Positions 14,706-18,964 of a DNA stretch of 18,964 nt are shown in pieces. Under the pieces are notes generated by a model that saw only the letters and a list, made by a program, of their open reading frames with translations, was not told the DNA's origin and did not search any database. Within the stretch, counting starts at the first letter, position 1. Every line of letters begins with the position of its first letter. The stretch lies in the NCBI GenBank assembly GCA_945901665.1, contig CAMDLJ010000009.1, forward strand, positions 1 to 18,964. Reading direction: 5' to 3'. The translations under genes were made by a program, and so were the position numbers. The stretch is from Bordetella parapertussis. Its GTDB lineage: Bacteria > Pseudomonadota > Gammaproteobacteria > Burkholderiales > Burkholderiaceae.

Positions 14706-14723
14706 GCTGTTCTTTCTGAAAAA

Positions 14724-15521
14724 TTAAAACGCGCCGGGGTATGCGCCACCGTCGATCAAAATATTTTGGCCGGTGATGTAGCTGGCTTGTTGGCTGCACA
14801 AAAAGGCACAGGTTTCGCCAAATTCTTGGGCTGTGCCAAAGCGATGGGCAGGGATGGTTTTGCGCCGCGCCTCGCTCACCTCTTCAACCGACTTGCCGGC
14901 TTTGGTGGCGATGGTTTTTTGGTTGCTGCGCAAGCGGTCGGTATCAAACGCGCCGGGCAGCAAGTTGTTGATGGTCACATTGCGCCCGGCCAACTGGCTG
15001 CTGCGCGAGGTACCTGCCACGAAGCCTGTGAGGCCACTGCGGGCACCGTTGGACAGGCCCAAGATGTCGATGGGCGACTTGACCGCGCTGGAGGTGATGT
15101 TGACCACCCGACCAAAGCCGCGCGCGGCCATGCCGTCCACGGTGGCGCGGATCAGCTCGATGGGGGTCAGCATATTGGCGTCCACCGCCTTGATCCAGGC
15201 GTCGCGATCCCAGTCGCGAAAGTCACCCGGTGGCGGGCCACCCGCGTTGGTGACCACGATGTCAAAGTTTTTGCCCGGTCCACCGGCCACGCTCCAAATC
15301 GCCTCGCGACCGGCCTCGGTGGTGATGTCTTGCGCCACCACCAAAATCTGTGTGCCGTGGCTGCGCAAAGCCTTGGCGGCCTCTTGCAAGGCATCGGCAC
15401 CGCGCGCGACCATGACCACATTCGCGCCCTCCTGGGCCAGTGCCTGCGCACAACCAAAACCCAGCCCTTTGCTGGCGCCACCCACCAAGGCCCATTTGCC
15501 TTTGATCCCTAAATCCATCAT
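14724..15521 (-). CDS. SDR-family oxidoreductase with altered catalytic motif
   Basis: Short-chain dehydrogenase/reductase of 265 residues with a Rossmann fold. The cofactor loop is GGASKGLG at 14-21, followed by TNAG at 91-94, Asn116 (DANMLTP) and the serine motif NITSSA at 141-146. Where the catalytic Tyr-x-x-x-Lys is expected, about 13 residues after the Ser, the sequence reads SNGAR (157-161), so both Tyr and Lys are replaced. The C-terminal ITGQNILIDGG is typical. Many SDRs annotated as 3-oxoacyl-ACP reductases carry similar changes, so this is a subgroup rather than a broken gene, but its activity is uncertain. TTGGAG precedes two tandem ATGs; the first overlaps the stop of the upstream EamA gene as ATGA, which suggests coupled translation. 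Confidence 0.9.
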   Translation of the reverse strand: MMDLGIKGKWALVGGASKGLGFGCAQALAQEGANVVMVARGADALQEAAKALRSHGTQILVVAQDITTEAGREAIWSVAGGPGKNFDIVVTNAGGPPPGDFRDWDRDAWIKAVDANMLTPIELIRATVDGMAARGFGRVVNITSSAVKSPIDILGLSNGARSGLTGFVAGTSRSSQLAGRNVTINNLLPGAFDTDRLRSNQKTIATKAGKSVEEVSEARRKTIPAHRFGTAQEFGETCAFLCSQQASYITGQNILIDGGAYPGAF

Positions 15522-16438
15522 CGATCTCCAAGTTTGCTCACCATGTAAACACCGCCCAGCACCAACAAGGTGCCCATGCCTGTCCAGGCATTGAACGGCT
15601 CATCCAACAGCCACACGCCCAGGGCAATCGTGGCCATGGGCCCAATCATGCCAGCTTGCGAAGTCAAAGCCGCGCCAATGCGCTCAATGGCCATCATGAT
15701 CAACACCAAAGGCACCACGGTGCACAAGGTGGCATTGACCAGGGACAACCAAAAAACCTCTGGGGGCACCCACAAGGCCGACAGGGGGCGCAACCATAAA
15801 AACTGCAAGGCGCAACACACACTGGCCACGCTAGACGCCAAACCGACCAAGCGCATGGCCCCGATGCGCTGCACCAATTGGCCGCTCATCACCAGGTAAA
15901 TGGCATAGGTGACGGCGCTGACAAACACCAGGGTGCTGCCCAAGATCGCGTCTTGTCCACCCAAACTGAGCTCATGGCCAAACACCAACACCACGCCGCT
16001 GTAGCTGATGGCCATGGCCAAAGCACGCCAACGGCTGATGCGCCGTCGGTACAGCACCCAACCCAGCAACAAAACGATGGTGGGGTTGAGGTACAAAATC
16101 AGCCGCTCCAAGCTGGCGCTGATGTACTGCAATCCCAAAAAATCGAGGTAACTGGAGAAGTAATAACCAACGAAACCCAGCACAAAAATAGACCCGGCGT
16201 CGCGGCGAGTGATGGGATTGGCCCGGGCATGGTCCTGGCGCGAGGACCACCACACCAACAAGATGAAAAAGGGCAACGCCAGCACCATGCGGTACATGAT
16301 GAGGGTGACCGCATCCACCCCATGGCGATAAGCCAATTTGACAATGATGGCCTTGCCGCTGAAGGCAATGGCACCGATCAACGCCAGCAACAAGCCGCTG
16401 GCCAAAGAGGGGTTGAGGGAGGGCGCCGGACTGCTCAT
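15518..16438 (-). CDS. EamA-family (drug/metabolite transporter) membrane protein
   Basis: A second ten-helix EamA permease, 306 residues, not closely similar to the one at 13203-14141. The first repeat begins SGLLLALIGAIAFSGKAIIVKLAYRHG near residue 14. SASLERLILYLNPTIVLLLGWVLYRRR near 107-133 is the typical end of the first half. The second repeat starts near GSTLVFVSAVTYAIYLVMSG (about 167-186) and ends LLVLGGVYMVSKLGDR. The substrate is unknown. It overlaps the SDR gene by 4 bp (ATGA), so the two are very likely co-translated, and the SDR product or substrate may be what is transported. The upstream leader (16439-16519) has only a weak ribosome-binding site. Confidence 0.9.
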   Translation of the reverse strand: MSSPAPSLNPSLASGLLLALIGAIAFSGKAIIVKLAYRHGVDAVTLIMYRMVLALPFFILLVWWSSRQDHARANPITRRDAGSIFVLGFVGYYFSSYLDFLGLQYISASLERLILYLNPTIVLLLGWVLYRRRISRWRALAMAISYSGVVLVFGHELSLGGQDAILGSTLVFVSAVTYAIYLVMSGQLVQRIGAMRLVGLASSVASVCCALQFLWLRPLSALWVPPEVFWLSLVNATLCTVVPLVLIMMAIERIGAALTSQAGMIGPMATIALGVWLLDEPFNAWTGMGTLLVLGGVYMVSKLGDR

Positions 16439-16519
16439 GAAAGGCGCCTATCCTAAGTGAATCAACACAGGCGCTGAACCGCGGCGCTTCACACGCCCTG
16501 CGCCATCAGTCCCAGCACG

Positions 16520-17686
16520 TCACAGGGCTTGCAAATGGGGCATGACCTCAGAGGCGAACATGGCTTGGTTGCGCCGGGTCAACTCGTTGTTCAAGGTGCC
16601 AAATTGCAGCATGGCGACAAAGTTGCCCAGTTGGGTTTGCTCGCGCACCTTTTCAATTTGAGCCAACACCGTTTTGGGCGTGCCCACCAGCGCCGTGCCC
16701 AACTCCATCAAACGCTCCAGGGTTTGGCGCGGCGCACCACCCGGGCCAAAACCACCCCGGCCAATGGCTTTTTTGGTGGCGATAATTTTCTTCAAGGACT
16801 GCGCCGAGGTGTAACCCGGTGGCAACAGCATCTCTGGTGGCAGCGTTAAAAAGTCATTGAACAAGGCCTCGACCGCGATGCGTGCCTCGTTTTGCGCCTT
16901 TTCTTCGGTGTCGGCCACATACACCGGTGCCGCCCAGCCGAGTTGGCCTGGGTCGGCTTCGTAGCCAAATTGGCGACACTGATCACGGTAGGCGGTGAGG
17001 TTGCGCACCACGGCCTCGCGGGCCGAAAAGGTGACCAAAAACGGATAGCGCCGGCTTGGGTGAGCGGCCCACTCAATGGTCTCTATAGAGCCTTGCGAAG
17101 GCACCCAAATGGGCGGGTGGGGCTGTTGATAGACGCGCGGCCAGAGGTTGACGTAATTGAGGTTGTAATGCTCGCCCTCCCAAGGAAAGGGGCCAGGGGT
17201 GGTCCAGGCTTTGACGATCAAATCGTGCGCTTCGTGAAAGCGCTCATGCGAGTAAAAAGGGTTGACCGCGGTGCTGTGGTACTCGGCGCCGATGCCGCGC
17301 ACAAAGCCCGCAATGATGCGCCCGCGCGACATGTTGTCAAGCATGGCGAACTCTTCGGCAATGTGAATGGGGTTGCCCACCAAAGGCAAGGCACGGCCCA
17401 AAATGGCGATGCGGATGCGCTTGGTGCGCTGGACCAAAGCGCTGGCAATCAAGTTGGGCGCGGGCATCAGCCCATAAGCGGTTTGATGGTGCTCGTTGAC
17501 ACACACACCATCAAAGCCCAGAGGCTCCGATTCGGCCAGCATGTCGATGTAGCTCTCGTATTCCTGCGCACCCAACTCGGGGTCGTAAAAGGTATTGGGC
17601 AACACCACCCAAGCCGAGCGGTGTTGTTTGGATGCCGCGATGTCCATCGGGCGGTAAGGCATCAGGGTGAAGTTGAGGATTTTCAT
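16520..17686 (-). CDS. LLM-class flavin-dependent oxidoreductase (luciferase-like monooxygenase)
   Basis: TIM-barrel FMN-dependent monooxygenase of the bacterial luciferase superfamily, which needs reduced flavin from a separate reductase. The 388-residue length fits. The N-terminal strand MKILNFTLMPYRP, NEHHQ at 64-68 (the usual catalytic-region histidines), RIRIAILGRALPLVGNPIHIAEEFAMLDNMSRGRIIAGFVRG at about 90-131 (given here as a block position only) and PPIWVPSQGS near 194 mark the family. It is a monooxygenase of catabolic type, not light emission: there is no luxAB or lux reductase context. Its ATG overlaps the stop of the alpha/beta hydrolase as ATGA, and a Bug receptor is just upstream. 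I infer a catabolic unit in which the monooxygenase and hydrolase act in sequence on an imported acid. The substrate is unknown. Confidence 0.9.
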   Translation of the reverse strand: MKILNFTLMPYRPMDIAASKQHRSAWVVLPNTFYDPELGAQEYESYIDMLAESEPLGFDGVCVNEHHQTAYGLMPAPNLIASALVQRTKRIRIAILGRALPLVGNPIHIAEEFAMLDNMSRGRIIAGFVRGIGAEYHSTAVNPFYSHERFHEAHDLIVKAWTTPGPFPWEGEHYNLNYVNLWPRVYQQPHPPIWVPSQGSIETIEWAAHPSRRYPFLVTFSAREAVVRNLTAYRDQCRQFGYEADPGQLGWAAPVYVADTEEKAQNEARIAVEALFNDFLTLPPEMLLPPGYTSAQSLKKIIATKKAIGRGGFGPGGAPRQTLERLMELGTALVGTPKTVLAQIEKVREQTQLGNFVAMLQFGTLNNELTRRNQAMFASEVMPHLQAL

Positions 17687-18471
17687 GCGGCGTTTTTGGC
17701 AATGAATTGGTGAATCAGCGCTGCGGTTTCGGCGGGCTTTTCATTGGTGGGGGAGTGGCCGCAATTGGGCACGATGTGCAAATCGCTGGCGGGCAATTGT
17801 TGGTGCCAATGCTGTGCATAGGCCAGCGGGAACAAGCCATCGTGGTCACCCCAGATCACCTGGGTGGGCACTTGGATGCGGTGCAACCACTTTTGCAAAT
17901 CGGGGTTGAACAAGCGCGGGTGCCAGGCCAGCTTGGCAAAGCTGAACTTGTTGCGCACCAAGATATCGGCCTCTTCGTCGCTGGGCTGGGCGGCCAAGCG
18001 CGCTGCACGCAGGGTCGGGTCAAACACCAGGTGGCGCGCCGTTTCCTCGTCATTCCAAATGAAAACATCGCCCATGGATGTGCCCGGCACCCGCAAGCCC
18101 GCGCTGGACATCAAGGTCAGGCTGCGCACATGGCGGCAGTTGCGCACGGCGATCTCGGCGGCCAGCCAACCCCCAATGGAGTGACCCACCACATCAAAGC
18201 CTTGTTCAGGGGCCAGTTGGTCCAAAAAGTCCAGGTAGAACATGGCCAGGTCCGGCATGTGCTTGATCCACGCTGGGTCGTCCGATCGGCCAAAACCCGG
18301 GTGATCCGGCGCCCACACCTGGGCACCCTGGGCCAGTTGTTCAAAGAAGGGGTTCCACCCCGTCACGCCACCGGCACCGTGCAAAAACAAGAGCGGGCGC
18401 CCTTGCCCGCCTTGGCGCAGGTGAACTTTCACACCAGACACCTGGCAAAAACGGTTTTCGACATTCATCAT
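17683..18471 (-). CDS. Alpha/beta-fold hydrolase
   Basis: Serine hydrolase of the alpha/beta fold, 262 residues and probably cytoplasmic. The oxyanion loop is HGAGG at 31-35, the nucleophile elbow GHSIGG places Ser98, the acid is probably Asp211 (WGDHDGLFP), and the base is His239 (NCGHSPTNEKP), so the triad is complete. PDHPGFGRSDDP at 55-66 is like carbon-carbon bond (meta-cleavage product) hydrolases and esterases. The start is one of two tandem ATGs (18471 or 18468) after a GTGGAAA; a TTG just before is less likely. It overlaps the luciferase-like monooxygenase by 4 bp and follows the Bug receptor by 63 bp. Esterase, lactonase or C-C hydrolase cannot be separated from sequence alone. Confidence 0.9.
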   Translation of the reverse strand: MMNVENRFCQVSGVKVHLRQGGQGRPLLFLHGAGGVTGWNPFFEQLAQGAQVWAPDHPGFGRSDDPAWIKHMPDLAMFYLDFLDQLAPEQGFDVVGHSIGGWLAAEIAVRNCRHVRSLTLMSSAGLRVPGTSMGDVFIWNDEETARHLVFDPTLRAARLAAQPSDEEADILVRNKFSFAKLAWHPRLFNPDLQKWLHRIQVPTQVIWGDHDGLFPLAYAQHWHQQLPASDLHIVPNCGHSPTNEKPAETAALIHQFIAKNAA

Positions 18472-18534
18472 CAAATTTCCACAGAGGGTTGTATGGGCAC
18501 ACCTTCAGGCATCACGCCCGAGCAAGGTCAGGCT

Positions 18535-18964
18535 TTATTCGGGTGCCGCCTTGACTTTGGCCTCGCGCACCACCCGGCCCCAGCGCACCAAGTCGGTTCG
18601 CATGATGTCAGCGAATGACTCGGGGGTGGCCACGGTGGGTTCGAAATTCATGCCCCGCAATTTGTCGCCTATCTCAGCGCTTTGCACCGCAGCGGCCAGC
18701 TCGTTGCTGAGCATCTGCACAATCTCGCGGGGCGTGCCCGCTGGCGCCAAAATGCCAAACCACGGGTAGGCATCAAAGGCCGGAAACCCGGCTTCGGCAA
18801 TGGTGGGCAACTGCGGCTGGCTGGGCAAACGCTGCAAAGACGCCGCAGCCAGCAAACGCACCTTGCCATTTTTGGCATGCGGCAGCGAGTTGCTGATCAT
18901 GTTGAAGAAGATGGGCACTTGACCCGATACTGCGTCGGCCAAGGCGGGGGAGCAGCCCCGGTAG
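18535..18964 (-). CDS. Bug-family periplasmic solute receptor, N-terminal part outside window
   Basis: The C-terminal 142 or so residues of a TctC/Bug receptor, open to the window edge. It begins at the family motif YRG-SPALADAVSGQVPIFF (here YRGC), continues with KVRLLAAASLQRLPSQPQLPTIAEAGFP and WFGILAPAGTPREIVQMLSNEL, and ends in a C-terminal helix RWGRVVREAKVKA. The TTG at 18942 is internal, not a start. It is not a close copy of the other Bug protein here (8426-9397). It lies just upstream of the hydrolase-monooxygenase pair on the same strand and probably delivers or senses their substrate. Confidence 0.92.
   Translation of the reverse strand, partial: YRGCSPALADAVSGQVPIFFNMISNSLPHAKNGKVRLLAAASLQRLPSQPQLPTIAEAGFPAFDAYPWFGILAPAGTPREIVQMLSNELAAAVQSAEIGDKLRGMNFEPTVATPESFADIMRTDLVRWGRVVREAKVKAAPE

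Noticed and set aside
14271..15512. 413-codon open frame on the plus strand opposite the SDR and DUF1993 genes
   Set aside because: It runs antisense to two well-identified genes, its translation has no recognisable domain and is rich in His/Gly/Gln as expected for a shadow frame in GC-biased DNA.
16439..16519. GC-rich pseudo-palindromic stretch between the LLM and EamA genes
   Set aside because: The arms pair only with a mismatch and without room for a loop, so no terminator is called.
16520..17686. Bioluminescence (lux) gene
   Set aside because: The protein is in the luciferase-like superfamily but no luxB, luxCDE or reductase is present; catabolic monooxygenase is the better reading.
17707..18618. 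303-codon open frame on the plus strand opposite the hydrolase
   Set aside because: The opposite strand encodes a complete alpha/beta hydrolase and a Bug receptor end; this frame spans both and shows no domain.

Overview
The window looks like a stretch of chromosome from a betaproteobacterium of the Burkholderiales, most likely the Comamonadaceae (Limnohabitans/Rhodoferax-like). This is inferred from two Bug-type solute receptors, a PdxA-like dehydrogenase beside a GntR/FCD regulator, a DinB with a long insertion in its finger region, moderately high GC and dense, often overlapping genes. I see no rRNA, tRNA, CRISPR array, insertion sequence, phage or plasmid gene. Most of the window is ordinary metabolic chromosome.

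Layout. 1-1308 (+): the 3' part of argH. 1428-4368 (+): a consensus -10 box, then a long-chain-type acyl-CoA ligase and an FMN alpha-hydroxyacid oxidase 19 bp apart. 4403-4500: two stem-loops between convergent genes. 6217-4518 (-): a type-2 glycerate kinase, a decayed class II aldolase remnant and a small 4-OT-type tautomerase, preceded by a GNAT acetyltransferase (6724-6269). 6725-7067: a 343-bp gap with the most structured non-coding DNA in the window, namely a three-way-junction inverted repeat with a T7 tract on the minus strand and an 11-bp inverted repeat in the acetyltransferase leader. 7068-8372 (+): dinB (DNA polymerase IV), with a 13-bp perfect hairpin in the linker before its clamp-binding motif.

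10377-8426 (-): a PdxA-like dehydrogenase and a Bug receptor, divergent from a GntR/FCD regulator (10471-11115, +), with a perfect 12-bp palindrome between them as likely operator. 13075-11172 (-): a quinone oxidoreductase overlapping an outer-membrane beta-barrel protein (TGATG). 13203-14141 (+): an EamA transporter. 16438-14187 (-): a second EamA transporter overlapping an SDR without the usual catalytic Tyr/Lys, then a DUF1993 protein. 18964-16520 (-): a partial Bug receptor, an alpha/beta hydrolase and a luciferase-like flavin monooxygenase, the last two overlapping by ATGA.

The themes are uptake and oxidation of small organic acids (two Bug receptors, hydroxyacid oxidase, glycerate kinase, PdxA-like enzyme, tautomerase) and a possible monooxygenase/hydrolase catabolic unit. 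I found no convincing new multi-gene system. The items most worth a second look are the structured element at 6839-6926, the hairpin inside dinB, the operator-like palindrome at 10400-10411, the SDR with an altered active site and the aldolase remnant.
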